The notes beneath the pieces were generated by a model. It did not search any database and was not told the origin of the DNA. It saw only the letters and a program-made list of their open reading frames with translations. A DNA stretch of 64,000 bases from JBCBKL01 sp038521825. GTDB taxonomy: Bacteria; Pseudomonadota; Alphaproteobacteria; Rhodobacterales; Rhodobacteraceae. A program made the translations under genes and the position numbers. The number at the start of each line of letters is the position of its first letter. The first letter of the stretch is position 1. Shown here one piece after another: positions 17,424-27,800 of this stretch. The stretch spans positions 52,107 through 116,106 of the forward strand of contig JBCBKL010000012.1 of the NCBI GenBank assembly GCA_038521825.1. Reading direction: 5' to 3'.

Positions 17424-18037
17424 TCAAGGCCGTGATTTTTGACATCGGCAACGTCCTCATCGAATGGCAGCCGGAACGGTTCTATGACGCGGTCATTGGC
17501 CCTGAAAAACGTAAGCAGATGTTCGATGCCGTCGACCTGCATGCGATGAACGATCTGGTCGATCAGGGCCACCATTTTACCGACACGATCTATGCCCATG
17601 CCGAGGAGTATCCCGATTGGCGGGCCGAGATCCGAATGTGGCACGACCGCTGGATCGAAATGGCAAGTCCGCAGATCGATCATTCGCTCCGCCTCATGAA
17701 GGCGCTTCAGGCGCGCGGCGTTCCCGTCTTTTCCCTCACGAATTTCGGGATCCAGAGTTATGATTATGCCGCCACACATTATCCTTTTCTGCGCGAATTC
17801 GACCGAGATTTCATTTCGGGGCACATGCAGGTGATCAAGCCTGATCCGCGCATTTATGAAATGGTGGAAGTAACCAGCGGGCTGTCTGGCGCGGACCTGA
17901 TCTTTACCGATGACCGACAGGACAACATCGCCGCCGCCCAAAGCCGTGGCTGGAGCACCCACCTCTTCGAGGGACCGGAAGGCTGGGCCAACCGTCTTGT
18001 TGCCGAGGGTCTGCTCAGCGAAAGCGACGCGCGATGA
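17420..18037 (+). CDS. HAD-superfamily phosphatase (YihX-like)
   Basis: A 205-residue haloacid dehalogenase-type hydrolase. Motif I is 'FDIGNVLIEW', in which the residue two after the nucleophilic Asp is Gly, as in the YihX-like subgroup ('FDLGNV'). Motif II is 'SLTNFG', motif III is 'IKPDPRIYEM', and motif IV is 'FTDDRQDN'. Cap residues lie between motifs I and II. The substrate is probably a sugar phosphate or similar metabolite, but this cannot be settled. It is third in the fghA operon, with four-base overlaps on both sides. Confidence 0.88.
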   Translation: MIKAVIFDIGNVLIEWQPERFYDAVIGPEKRKQMFDAVDLHAMNDLVDQGHHFTDTIYAHAEEYPDWRAEIRMWHDRWIEMASPQIDHSLRLMKALQARGVPVFSLTNFGIQSYDYAATHYPFLREFDRDFISGHMQVIKPDPRIYEMVEVTSGLSGADLIFTDDRQDNIAAAQSRGWSTHLFEGPEGWANRLVAEGLLSESDAR

Positions 18038-18948
18038 TTCCGGTCATCCCGTTCGCCGAGGGTGAGGTCAGCCTCGACTGGATTGCCCTGACCGACGCGA
18101 TGGCGGCGGGGCACACCCGGCCCAGGGCGCAGATTGGCGATACGTTTCTCTACCGCGACCCCGATACGCTGCTCAGCCGTTCGGCGTGGATTGATGGGCT
18201 GGGGATTGCCGTTAAGTCGGCTACCATCTTTCCGGGCAATCCCGCACACGATCATCCGGTCGTTAACGGGGGCGTCACGCTTTACTCCGACGCCTTCGGA
18301 ACACCTGAAGCCATCGTTGATTTTCATCTGGTGACCAAGTGGAAAACGGCGGGTGACAGCGTGCTGGCGGCCCGGCGCCTTGCGCCGCCTGATACCAGTC
18401 ACATTCTCATCGTCGGGGCAGGGACCGTCGGGCATTCGCTGGTCCAGGCCTACCGCGCCCTCTTTCCCGATGCGTCCTTTCATATCTGGAACCGGAACCA
18501 GGAACGCGCCCAGACCATGGCCGACCATCTGGGCCTGATATGGGAGGCGGATCTTGCGAAGGCGGTCGACGCCGCCGACGTCGTGTCCTGCGCGACTATG
18601 ACGACCGATCCGCTGATCCGTGGCGATTGGCTGCGCCCCGGTCAACACATCGACCTGATCGGTGCCTACCGGCCGGACATGCGGGAGGCAGACGACACGG
18701 CGCTACAGCGCGCGCGAATCTTCGTCGACAGCTACGATACCACCCTTGATCATATCGGCGAGCTCAAGACGCCTCTGCAAAGCGGTGCAATCACGCGCGA
18801 GGCGGTGCTGGCCGATTACTACAACCTCGAACACTTTGTTCGGCAGCCGGATGACATCACCGTTTTCAAGAATGGCGGTGGCGCGCATCTGGATTTGATG
18901 ACCGCACGTTATATCCTCGATTGCTGGAATGGCGCCGACCGCGGCTGA
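18034..18948 (+). CDS. Ornithine cyclodeaminase / mu-crystallin family protein
   Basis: The 304-residue NAD(P)-binding protein has the Rossmann motif 'IVGAGTVGHS' at about residues 130-139 and the family's N-terminal substrate region with 'GIAVKSATIFPGN'. Members include ornithine cyclodeaminase, alanine dehydrogenase and ketimine reductase, so the reaction here is uncertain. It is the last gene of the four-gene coupled operon and converges with an MFS transporter gene 9 bases away. Confidence 0.88.
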   Translation: MIPVIPFAEGEVSLDWIALTDAMAAGHTRPRAQIGDTFLYRDPDTLLSRSAWIDGLGIAVKSATIFPGNPAHDHPVVNGGVTLYSDAFGTPEAIVDFHLVTKWKTAGDSVLAARRLAPPDTSHILIVGAGTVGHSLVQAYRALFPDASFHIWNRNQERAQTMADHLGLIWEADLAKAVDAADVVSCATMTTDPLIRGDWLRPGQHIDLIGAYRPDMREADDTALQRARIFVDSYDTTLDHIGELKTPLQSGAITREAVLADYYNLEHFVRQPDDITVFKNGGGAHLDLMTARYILDCWNGADRG

Positions 18949-18957
18949 TCTTTGGCG

Positions 18958-20202
18958 TCAGGCTGGCACGGTCCGTGGTTCCAGCGGTCTTTCCCGGATC
19001 GGCAGATGGACAATCGCGCTGAAGGCACCGACCCCCACGCCGATCCACCAGACGAGGGTATAATTGCCGTAGATGTCATACATTCGGCCTCCCAGCCAGA
19101 CGCCCAGGAACGACCCGAGCTGGTGGCTGAAAAAGACAATCCCGTAGAGCGTGCCCATGTACCGCAGCCCATAGATATGGGCCACCAGGCCGCCTGTCAG
19201 GGGGACCGTCGCCAGCCAGAGCGACCCCATGGCGACGGAAAACAGGATGACCGATGTCGGTGTGATCGGGAACATGATGAAGAGTGCGGCGACGATTGTC
19301 CTGCCCGTATAGATGCCGGCCAGCAGGTATTTCTTGCTGAAATGCTTGCCCGCCCAACCGGCCAGCAGCGTCCCGGCGATATTGGCAAGGCCGATCAGCG
19401 AGATGGCCAACGCGCCAAGCGCGCTGGTCGTCGTGATCCCTAGCCCGTGCAGCATCCCACCCGGTTCAATGGGGCCGCAAAGCTCGGTCACGAAGGCGGG
19501 AAAGTGTGCCGTTACGAAGGCCACCTGATAGCCGCATGAGAAGAAACCGAGAAAGATCAGAGTGTAGGACGGGTCGCGAAAGGCCTTTCCCAGAACCTCG
19601 CCCAACGACTCATCAAGCTGCGCATTTGATGCCGCTTCGGGCGTGCGCATCATTGGCAGCATGATCAATGACCCCAGAACCATCGCGGCGAAGGTCACGA
19701 ATACCATCTGCCAGCTCATCACCGTCAACAGCCATTCGGCAAGGGGTGCGCCGACGACCTGACCGGCTGATCCGGCCGCCGTCGCGATGGCGAGGGTCAT
19801 CGACCGGTTTTCGTCGCTCGATGCTCGACCGACGACGGCAAGGATGACCCCAAAGCCGGTGCCTGCAATGCCGAAGCCCACCATGACTTCAAGAAGCTTA
19901 TGCGCCTCGGGCGTTGTCGAGATTGATGACAGAAGCAGGCCCGCTGCGTACATCAGCGCACCTATGACGATCGCGCGCCGATCACCGATCTTTTCGGCAA
20001 TAGCGCCAAAGATCGGCTGCCCGATGCCCCAAGCGAGGTTCTGGATCGCGATGGCCAGCGAGAATTCCGTCCGCAACCAGCCGAATTCTTCGGCAATGGG
20101 GATCTGAAAGACACCAAAGGAAGCCCGGACCGCGAAACTGATCAGCATGATGACACAGCCGCCAATTAGAACCGGAGTGAATATTGAGGGATTGCGTGTC
20201 AT
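18958..20202 (-). CDS. MFS transporter
   Basis: A 414-residue major facilitator with about 12 hydrophobic helices. It resembles the oxalate/formate antiporter-like (monocarboxylate) subgroup ('SFGVFQIPIAEEFGW', 'GIGQPIFGAIAEKIGDRRA'). The start at 20202 is preceded by AGGAG about 8 bases upstream; a longer frame starting 17 codons earlier lacks membrane-like sequence. The substrate is unknown. It runs convergently towards the ornithine cyclodeaminase-like gene. Confidence 0.87.
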   Translation of the reverse strand: MTRNPSIFTPVLIGGCVIMLISFAVRASFGVFQIPIAEEFGWLRTEFSLAIAIQNLAWGIGQPIFGAIAEKIGDRRAIVIGALMYAAGLLLSSISTTPEAHKLLEVMVGFGIAGTGFGVILAVVGRASSDENRSMTLAIATAAGSAGQVVGAPLAEWLLTVMSWQMVFVTFAAMVLGSLIMLPMMRTPEAASNAQLDESLGEVLGKAFRDPSYTLIFLGFFSCGYQVAFVTAHFPAFVTELCGPIEPGGMLHGLGITTTSALGALAISLIGLANIAGTLLAGWAGKHFSKKYLLAGIYTGRTIVAALFIMFPITPTSVILFSVAMGSLWLATVPLTGGLVAHIYGLRYMGTLYGIVFFSHQLGSFLGVWLGGRMYDIYGNYTLVWWIGVGVGAFSAIVHLPIRERPLEPRTVPA

Positions 20203-20331
20203 GAGGGCTCCTGTCTTGCCGCTGCACGGTACCTGCCAGTCCGGCGACGTCAAATGAGCATCTATTGGTCCTTACGTCACAAAATCTGAACAATCACCGT
20301 ACTTTTCCTGAAGGATCCGCTTGGGTATGGG

Positions 20332-21405
20332 ATGGGTATGAGCGACTTGTTAACCATTTACGATGGCCTGGTCGATGCGGGCGCGCTTGATGCCGATCCG
20401 GCCCAGCGGGCTGTGTTGCCCGAGCTTGATCGCGTGCGCGCTGCGCTGAACGAACCGATCAAAAAGGGATTGTTCAGAAAGTCGCCTGAACCGCCCAAGG
20501 GCATCTATCTTTGGGGCGGCGTTGGCCGTGGCAAGTCGATGCTGATGGATCTCTTTGTCGAGCATCTGGGCGACGTGCCCAACCGGCGCGTTCATTTCCA
20601 TGCCTTCATGCAAGAAATCCACGAAGGGCTGCACCGCGCTCGTCAGCAAGGGGTCAGCGATGCATTGGCCCCGGTCGCCGAGGACGTGATCAAGGAAGTG
20701 CGACTGCTGGCCTTCGACGAGATGCAGATCACAGACATCACCGACGCCATGATTGTCGGGCGGTTGTTCAAGGCGCTCTTCGACGCGGGCGTTGTCGTCA
20801 TCACGACGTCAAACCGGATCCCGGACGATCTGTACAAACACGGCTTGAACCGCGCGCTCTTTCTGCCCTTCATCGCGCTCATCAAGGAACGGATGGTCGT
20901 CTGGGAGTTGACGTCGCAGACGGACTATCGCCAGGGCCGGTTGCAGGGCAGCCCGGTTTACTTCACGCCGCTGGACACCCCGGCCCGCTCCGCGATGGAC
21001 ATGCTTTGGCGCGATCTCACGAACGGCGTCTCGCAACCATTGCCGCTGCAGATGAAGGGCCGGGTGATTGAATTGCCGCGGTTTAGCAACGGTGTCGGGC
21101 GTGCGTCATTCTTTGATCTTTGCGCGCAGCCGCTTGGCCCCGCCGATTACCTGGCGATTGCCGATGCGGTCCGCGTGCTGTTCATCGACGAAATTCCGCA
21201 GCTGTCACGATCAAATTTCAACGAAGCCAGACGGTTCGTCACACTGATCGACGCGCTTTACGAACGCCGCGTGCGTCTTGTTTGCACGGCGGCGGCCAAA
21301 CCGGAGATGTTGTATGTCGAAGGGGAGGGAACGTTCGAATTTGAAAGGACTGCGTCACGGCTGAACGAGATGCAGGCCTCGGATTGGGGACAGGACCCGG
21401 ACTAG
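20332..21405 (+). CDS. zapE: ZapE/AFG1-family cell division ATPase
   Basis: The 357-residue ATPase has Walker A 'GGVGRGKSMLMD', Walker B in 'LLAFDEMQITD', and the sensor-like 'VITTSNRIPDDLY', all typical of AFG1/ZapE. In Escherichia coli ZapE acts on FtsZ rings late in division and under low oxygen. A second ATG two codons in (20338) is an alternative start. It is transcribed alone. Confidence 0.92.
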   Translation: MGMSDLLTIYDGLVDAGALDADPAQRAVLPELDRVRAALNEPIKKGLFRKSPEPPKGIYLWGGVGRGKSMLMDLFVEHLGDVPNRRVHFHAFMQEIHEGLHRARQQGVSDALAPVAEDVIKEVRLLAFDEMQITDITDAMIVGRLFKALFDAGVVVITTSNRIPDDLYKHGLNRALFLPFIALIKERMVVWELTSQTDYRQGRLQGSPVYFTPLDTPARSAMDMLWRDLTNGVSQPLPLQMKGRVIELPRFSNGVGRASFFDLCAQPLGPADYLAIADAVRVLFIDEIPQLSRSNFNEARRFVTLIDALYERRVRLVCTAAAKPEMLYVEGEGTFEFERTASRLNEMQASDWGQDPD

Positions 21406-21412
21406 GTCGTGC

Positions 21413-21550
21413 CTACATCAGGCAGGCGGCCGCGATTACCACCAAAGTTGCCAGCGCGACTGTGAGGTTCCGCAGCGCTTTTGATGCGAGATGATCGTTG
21501 GGTCTAACGGGCCCCGCAAAGGTCAGTCTGGACTGCACGTGTTTGGCCAT
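21413..21550 (-). CDS. Small predicted membrane protein (45 residues)
   Basis: The frame from ATG at 21550 encodes 45 residues: a polar N-terminal half ('MAKHVQSRLTFAGPVRP') and a C-terminal hydrophobic helix ending in 'VVIAAACLM'. A strong Shine-Dalgarno sequence GGAGGAG sits about 4-10 bases before the ATG, which is the main evidence that it is translated. It converges with zapE and lies downstream of folC. I do not recognise a family. Confidence 0.6.
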   Translation of the reverse strand: MAKHVQSRLTFAGPVRPNDHLASKALRNLTVALATLVVIAAACLM

Positions 21551-21650
21551 CGTTCTCCTCCGGCATGGTGCTTGTAGTGGGACAGCCTTGTTTTGACGCA
21601 ACATATAGCCATGAAGATGTGGCGGCGTCAACCTTGGCGGGAACAGCGCC

Positions 21651-22922
21651 TTAGCCGTGTTCCTGCAGGATGTTCCCGGCAAGGTAGAGAGATCCGCAGA
21701 TCACAACGCGGGCATCGGGCGCTTCCTGGGTGATCATCCCAAGTGCTGCGCCGATTGTATCGGCCTTGGATGCACGGAGGCCCGCCTTTTGCCCGGCCTC
21801 GGCCAGCGTGCTCGCTGACAGCGCGTTTTCCTGGTCGGGGATCGTGACGGCGACCATCCCTTCGACGACTTCGGCCAATGGCCGCAGGTAGTCAACGGCG
21901 GCCTTGGTGTTGAGCATACCACAGATCAGATAGGTGGGCCGGTTCGCCAGGCCAGACAGCACCTGCGCCATCGCCCGCCCGGCGGCCGGGTTGTGCCCGC
22001 CGTCAAGCCAAAGCTCTATGTCTGGTGCCGTATCAATCAGCGGACCACGCTGTAGTTTTTGCATCCGGGCGGCCCATGTTGCGTGGGTCACCGCGGCCTC
22101 ACAAACCTCTGCGCCGAACCCAAGACGGCGCAGGGCGGCTATGGCCGCGCCGGCGTTTTCGATTTGGTGGGTCCCCAACAACACCGGGCGGGGCAATTGA
22201 ACCAGCCCGTTTTCATCCTGAAAGACCATACCATCCCATTCGGGCGCGACGTGCCAATGCTGGCCAAGCGCGCAGAGTGGCGCTCGCAGCCCCGATGCCT
22301 TCCGTTCAATGACCTCGAGCGCTGCTTCGTGCTGCCGGCCGACGATGACCGGGATCTGTGATTTGATGATGCCGGCTTTTTCCGTAGCGATGTCCTCGAT
22401 CCGGTTGCCCAGAAAGGCTTCGTGATCCATCGAGACGGGCGTGATTATGGTGAGCGCCGGTTTTGCAATGACGTTGGTCGCGTCAAGGCGCCCGCCAAGC
22501 CCGACTTCGAGCAGCACGTAATCTGCCGGTGTTCGCGCAAAAGCCAGCAAGGCCGCGCAAGTGGTGATTTCGAAATATGTGATGGGTTCGCCCGCATTGG
22601 CCGTCTCGCACTCATCTAGAAGGTCGGCAAGCGCGTCTTCGGCGATCAGCTTTCCAGCCAGCCGGATCCGCTCGTGAAACCGCACAAGATGGGGAGACGT
22701 ATAGGCGTGAACCCGTTTGCCCGCCGCCTGCAGCCCCGCGCGCAGCATCGCAAGCGTTGAGCCCTTGCCGTTGGTGCCAGCGATGTGGATGACGGGCGGC
22801 AGTTGATCCTGCGGATTGCCCAGCCTATTCAGCAACCGCCAAACCCGATCAAGGGTCAGGTCAATCACCTTCGGGTGCAGGGCCATCATCCGTTCGAGGA
22901 TGACGTCAGAGCGCGCGTTCAA
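21651..22922 (-). CDS. folC: Bifunctional dihydrofolate synthase / folylpolyglutamate synthase
   Basis: FolC adds glutamate to dihydropteroate and extends folate polyglutamate tails. The 423-residue ligase has the Mur-type P-loop 'GTNGKGST' near residue 49, 'YTSPHLVRFHERI', and the C-terminal 'LWLDGGHNPAAGRAM'. The start overlaps the accD stop by 4 bases. accD-folC is a common pair in many proteobacteria. Confidence 0.95.
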   Translation of the reverse strand: MNARSDVILERMMALHPKVIDLTLDRVWRLLNRLGNPQDQLPPVIHIAGTNGKGSTLAMLRAGLQAAGKRVHAYTSPHLVRFHERIRLAGKLIAEDALADLLDECETANAGEPITYFEITTCAALLAFARTPADYVLLEVGLGGRLDATNVIAKPALTIITPVSMDHEAFLGNRIEDIATEKAGIIKSQIPVIVGRQHEAALEVIERKASGLRAPLCALGQHWHVAPEWDGMVFQDENGLVQLPRPVLLGTHQIENAGAAIAALRRLGFGAEVCEAAVTHATWAARMQKLQRGPLIDTAPDIELWLDGGHNPAAGRAMAQVLSGLANRPTYLICGMLNTKAAVDYLRPLAEVVEGMVAVTIPDQENALSASTLAEAGQKAGLRASKADTIGAALGMITQEAPDARVVICGSLYLAGNILQEHG

Positions 22923-23893
22923 TCTGGTTTTGCGTCCTGTTCGGCGCTCTCTTCGGCGGGCTGATCGCTTGCGCTTGCCGTCTCGGCCGGAGGTTCATCG
23001 TTGGCCTCTTCGCTTGGCGCAGGAAGGTCACCCTTGATCGGCGGGTTCAGACCCGTGAGCATCCGAACAATCGAGATAAGTTCTTCACGCATCTCTGTCC
23101 GGGGCGTCACACGATCGAGCATGCCGTGATCGAGCAGATACTCCGCCCGCTGGAAGCCCTCGGGCAGTTTTTCCCGGATGGTCTGTTCGATAACGCGTGG
23201 TCCGGCAAAGCAGATCAGGGCGTTGGGTTCAGCGATATGGATGTCACCAAGCATCGCGTAGCTCGCCGTCACGCCACCCGTTGTCGGATGGGTCAGGACC
23301 ACGATATAGGGCAACTCGGCCTCGCGCAGCATCTGCACCGCAACGGTGGTGCGGGGCATCTGCATCAGGCTCAGGATGCCTTCCTGCATGCGCGCGCCGC
23401 CAGCGGCGGAAAAGAGGATCAGCGGCCTGCCCAGCTTTACCGCTTCTTCCGCCGCGGCGATTATGGCGTTGCCGACATACATCCCCATCGAACCGCCCAT
23501 AAAGCTGAAATCCTGAGCCGCAGCGATGATCGGGGTGCGTCCGATCTCACCTGAAGCGACAAGCATCGCCTCGGTCTCGCCCGTGTTCTTCTGCGCGGTC
23601 TTCATCCGGTCCGGGTAGCGCTTTTGATCTCGGAACTGCAGCGGATCGGCCAGTGGTGCAGGTACGGGCACTTCGGTAAAGATGCCGCCATCAAAAAGCG
23701 CATCGAAACGGGCGCGCGGGGTGATGGCCATGTGGTGCCCGCAATTGGTGCAGACATTGAGGTTGTCCAGCATCTCGCGGTGGAACAGCATCGTTCCGCA
23801 TTCGTCGCACTTGGTCCACAGATTGTCCGGCGTCTCGCGGCGCGAGAAGATCGAATTGATGCGGGGCCGAACGTAGTTGGTGATCCAGTTCAT
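22919..23893 (-). CDS. accD: Acetyl-CoA carboxylase carboxyltransferase beta subunit
   Basis: AccD, with AccA, transfers the carboxyl group from biotin to acetyl-CoA to make malonyl-CoA. The 324-residue protein has the N-terminal zinc ribbon 'CDECGTMLFHREML' followed by 'CTNCG', then the crotonase-like domain with 'GGSMGMYVGNA' and 'GGARMQEG'. The last ~35 residues are acidic and Ala/Pro-rich, a low-complexity tail seen in some alphaproteobacterial AccD. The first residues 'MNWITNYVRPRI' match the family start. Confidence 0.96.
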   Translation of the reverse strand: MNWITNYVRPRINSIFSRRETPDNLWTKCDECGTMLFHREMLDNLNVCTNCGHHMAITPRARFDALFDGGIFTEVPVPAPLADPLQFRDQKRYPDRMKTAQKNTGETEAMLVASGEIGRTPIIAAAQDFSFMGGSMGMYVGNAIIAAAEEAVKLGRPLILFSAAGGARMQEGILSLMQMPRTTVAVQMLREAELPYIVVLTHPTTGGVTASYAMLGDIHIAEPNALICFAGPRVIEQTIREKLPEGFQRAEYLLDHGMLDRVTPRTEMREELISIVRMLTGLNPPIKGDLPAPSEEANDEPPAETASASDQPAEESAEQDAKPD

Positions 23894-23952
23894 GTGGGCT
23901 TTCCTGCTATGGACCTGACCGATCAGTTAATCCGGGCATCGGCGGAATGCAA

Positions 23953-24858
23953 TCAGCGCCGGATTGCAACCCGCGCCGTGAGCCAGCTTACCAGCATCAG
24001 GCCAAAGTCGACAGGCAGCCACGCGGCAAGCGCCTCTTCGTCCGCCATGCCAAAGGGCGTGTGATAAAGGGCAAGGCCTGACATATCGTCCGGCAGCCCC
24101 ACCAGCAGCATGGCCGAGGCATTGTTGGCAAAGTGAATGGCGATGGCCGGGCCCAGGCTGCCTGCCCGCGCCGTGATGTCGGCCATCAGGATCCCGAAGA
24201 AGCAGGCCCACAGCGCAATGGTCAGGGCGTTTTCACCGGCTGTGTTGGGCAGATAGTGTCCCAATCCGAACAGCGCGGACGGCACCACCATCCACATCCA
24301 TGGTGATGAAAACCGCGCGGCAAGTTGCTGTTGGATGTATCCGCGAAACAGGTACTCTTCGGTCGCCGTCTGGACGAGAACGGCGCTGAGGGAAAGCGGC
24401 AGCAGCATGACCCAGATCTGCGGTGCTAGACCGGGCTCGAATGCGGCACCCATCGTGTAGGGCGGCAGTGCCCAGAGTGCGACGCTGAGCGCGAACAGAC
24501 CGACCAGCACGACGATGAACTGATAGCGGAGATTGCGCCACGGCCCCAGGATCATAATCGGATCGCGCCTGTTCAGCATCAGGCAGGTGATGCCTGTTGC
24601 CAGCGCGAGAAAACCGAATTGATACAGCAAGACAAGCATCCCACGGGGGCTGTTGCCGGACTGGATCTCGGTAATCAGCGCGTTGCGATTGTCTTCGCGA
24701 AAAAGCGAAAGCAGCAGGTCAAAGAACATCTGGTTAAAGGCCAGATACATGCCCGCGATTAGGACGATACCAAAAAAGAGCCGCCACAACTCTGGTCTGG
24801 CGCGGGCAGGCGCCACGAGAACGTCGTGCGCCGCGTAGTCGAATGACCAGACCGACAT
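23953..24858 (-). CDS. CPBP-family intramembrane metalloprotease
   Basis: A 301-residue membrane protein with about eight helices and the CPBP (Abi/Rce1-like) motifs: 'EEYLFRG' (EExxxR), 'FGLGHYLPN' (FxxxH) and 'HFANNAS'. Substrates of bacterial members are mostly unknown. The start at 24858 is one base after the stop of the large ABC-like gene, so the two are co-transcribed; a longer frame upstream overlaps that gene and is Arg/Pro-rich. Confidence 0.86.
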   Translation of the reverse strand: MSVWSFDYAAHDVLVAPARARPELWRLFFGIVLIAGMYLAFNQMFFDLLLSLFREDNRNALITEIQSGNSPRGMLVLLYQFGFLALATGITCLMLNRRDPIMILGPWRNLRYQFIVVLVGLFALSVALWALPPYTMGAAFEPGLAPQIWVMLLPLSLSAVLVQTATEEYLFRGYIQQQLAARFSSPWMWMVVPSALFGLGHYLPNTAGENALTIALWACFFGILMADITARAGSLGPAIAIHFANNASAMLLVGLPDDMSGLALYHTPFGMADEEALAAWLPVDFGLMLVSWLTARVAIRR

Positions 24859-24859
24859 G

Positions 24860-27800
24860 TTACTCGAGCGGCGGGGCGGGAGGGCCGACATCCTGTGGGA
24901 TACGGACCTCGGCTTGACGAAGCAGTTCGGCCGCACCCACCAGATGCCCAGCGACTGTCTGCAACAGGCTCATCAGGACTTTCGGGTCGTTTTCGATGAC
25001 CGCCCGGAACTCCTTGGCCCCGATCCGCAGGAACGTCACCCAACCTGTGGCAGTCAGATGCAGCTGACGCGGCTCGTCCATGATGATCGACAGGTCACCG
25101 ATCAGGCGACCCGGCTCGACGGTGGACACCGGATGCAGACCACCGCTGTCATCCTCGTAGCTCAGCACCGCCTGGCCCGCGACGCACAGGTAGGCCGCGT
25201 CGGGCTTTTCGTTCATCGAGAAAATGCGCTGGTCCGGCATCGCGGTGTACCACTGTGCGGCAAAGGCCAGCAGGCGTTGGTTGCGCTGATCCAGCCCCGA
25301 AAAGAGTTCGGTTCGGGAAATGACCCGCAGTTTGCGCCGAAGGTCGTCTGCGCCGCCTTCTGGCAGATCATCCTCGGTCTTGTGGATCCCGTCGATCCGC
25401 CCGTTTTTCACCTCGACGAACAGATCATACTCCTCGGCGTCGTCAAAGTTTTCTTCCATAAAGATCATAGTGGTTTTCGGTAGCAGCTTCTTCAGCGCCG
25501 AGCGTGTCTCGCGCCGCCGGTCGGCATCGTGGCTTGCGATGGCCTTGTCGAGGATCAGGATATCAGGCCGCTTGATGGCCGCGCGCGAGAATGCCGCGCG
25601 TTCGTGGAAGACGGTCGGCAGGTTGGTTCCGCCGATACCAATGTCGATATCGAACACCACCTCTGCCACGAGGCGCCGCAAATCCAGTTCCTTGAACACC
25701 TCGGCGACGACGTCTTCGACCTGTTCAGCCTTAGTTCCCGCCACCATCGAGACCCTGCCGTAGAGCGCGTTTTCCAGAATGGTCAGGCGTGGAAGGTAGT
25801 TTTCAGGCGAAACTGCAACGAACATACCCCGCGTTTGATCCCGCAATGCTTTGCCGTTGGTCTTGCGGATATGCAGGATCTCTTTCTTGAAGCTTTCTGG
25901 AAACGCTGGCCCGAATTGTTCTGCCGTGAAGGCGAAAGGCACGGTCAGCAAGAGGGAGAACTCGTCTTCGCTCAGCGCTTCGTCCCCCTTTTCCCGCCGT
26001 CTTGTGGCGATATCGACCAACCGTTCATAGAGGTCCTCTTCGATCCCGAGCGCGGTAAAGAGCGGGTGCTTTGTGCCGTCCATCCCAAAGGTCTGGTGGA
26101 GCGTTTCCACGAGCATTTGCGATATCGCGATGCCCTGTTCGACGATGCCGTGTTCGAAAAGCAGCCGCAGGAACCGTTTGTCAGATGCCAGACCTTCCTG
26201 GCTGATGTCACGGATGGGCGACGCAAAAAGCAGATTGCCGCCAAGGGGTGTGGCCGGGTTGAACTCGTCCGGATCGAACCGATAGACGACATCGTCCAAC
26301 CCCGCCTGTTTCAGTCGTCGGTAGACCTCTGGCCGGGTCTGCACGACTGCATCCGCCAATGCCTTGTGCTGTTCCGGATCCATCCGCGAGTTTAGCATCC
26401 TGCGGAACATGAATTCGTCCACGCCCAGCGTCTGGACCAATTCGAACCACCATTTCCGGATCTCATCGATGGTTCCCAGACCGGCGAGGCTGGGGTCGAT
26501 CCAGTTGACGTCGATCCGGTCGAGGCTGTTGCCAGACCGCTCGGCTTCGCGGAAGTGCCATTCCTGGCCATTGCCATGCTTATCGAATTCGGCAGGGCGG
26601 GTCATGAGCGGCATCATCAGGTTGCTGCCCAGCGTGCCGTCAAAAAGATAGGGACGCGAATGTGCATATCCGATCCGCGCAGCAATAACCGACTGATGGA
26701 TATCGGTGATCGATGCGCCGCTCATCCTGAGGTCACCGCGCCATGGCAGCACCTCGCGCGTCAAAAGCTCGGCCAGTGCGGTGCGTTCGGATTGGTTTGG
26801 AACCTGAATCGCTACGCGGGACCCTGCCGGGATCGTCAGATCGATGTCTTCGAGGACCGGGTTGCCATTGCCGTTGCGCACCGTGACCCCGTCAAGAATA
26901 ATATCCCCATCGAGATGCGGAATCGTTTCGGGCTCGCCCTCAAAGAGCTTTTCGTCAAGCACGCCGCTGGGCGCAAACCGCTCTGTCACGATCTGCCAGC
27001 GCAGCGACATGTCCTGGGTCTGGTTGTAGTAGGTCAGCAGTTCCTTCCACGGGGCCGACAGATCCTTGTAGGCCGCCAGTGCCGCGACAAGCGCGCCCAC
27101 TGTGATCTCGCCCCGGATGGCAAGGTAGCCACCCACCGAATAGAAGAAGAACGGTGTGAGCTGGGTGATGAAGTTGTTGAGGAACTTCATGAAGAATTTT
27201 TTATTGTAGATGCGGAAGCGCACCTCGAACAGATGCCCAAGCCGGTCAGAGAACATGGCAAGCCGGTGTCGCAATCCGCCATTGGTCCGCAGATCCGCGA
27301 TTCCGGCGGCGGTTTCTCCGATTTCGGATGAGAGCGCCCGCACCTGGCTGATCCGCTGCTTGTTCAGTTGGTTGATCTGGCGCTGGATCATCGGGATCAG
27401 CCATGCCTGCAGCGGGATAAGGGCGATCCCAGCGAGGCCGAACCAGACCGATTGCAGGAATAGGAATGTCACGATGATCAGCATCTGACCGGCCTGGAAC
27501 ACGGGCTGGGCCAGCGCGTCGCCCATCAGGCCGCCCATCGGTTCGGCCTCCGCCGTGACCATGCTGACCATTTCGCCCTGGCTGGTGTTGCGGAAGTATG
27601 ACCGCGGAAAGCGCGTCATCCGCGACAAAAGCTGGTACCGAAAGCGGCGCAACAGCCGTTCGGCGACGACACCCTTCATCGTGTTAAGACGCATTTTCAG
27701 CAGACCATGCGCGATCACCGCCGCCAGATAACCGAAACACAGCGCCATCAGGAACTGCAACTGGCTGACTTCGTAGCCAAACAGATCGATCGTGCTGGTT

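Noticed and set aside
17420..18037. HAD protein as an inactive enzyme because the +2 residue after the nucleophile is Gly
   Set aside because: The same pattern occurs in the active YihX-like subgroup, and motifs II-IV are intact.
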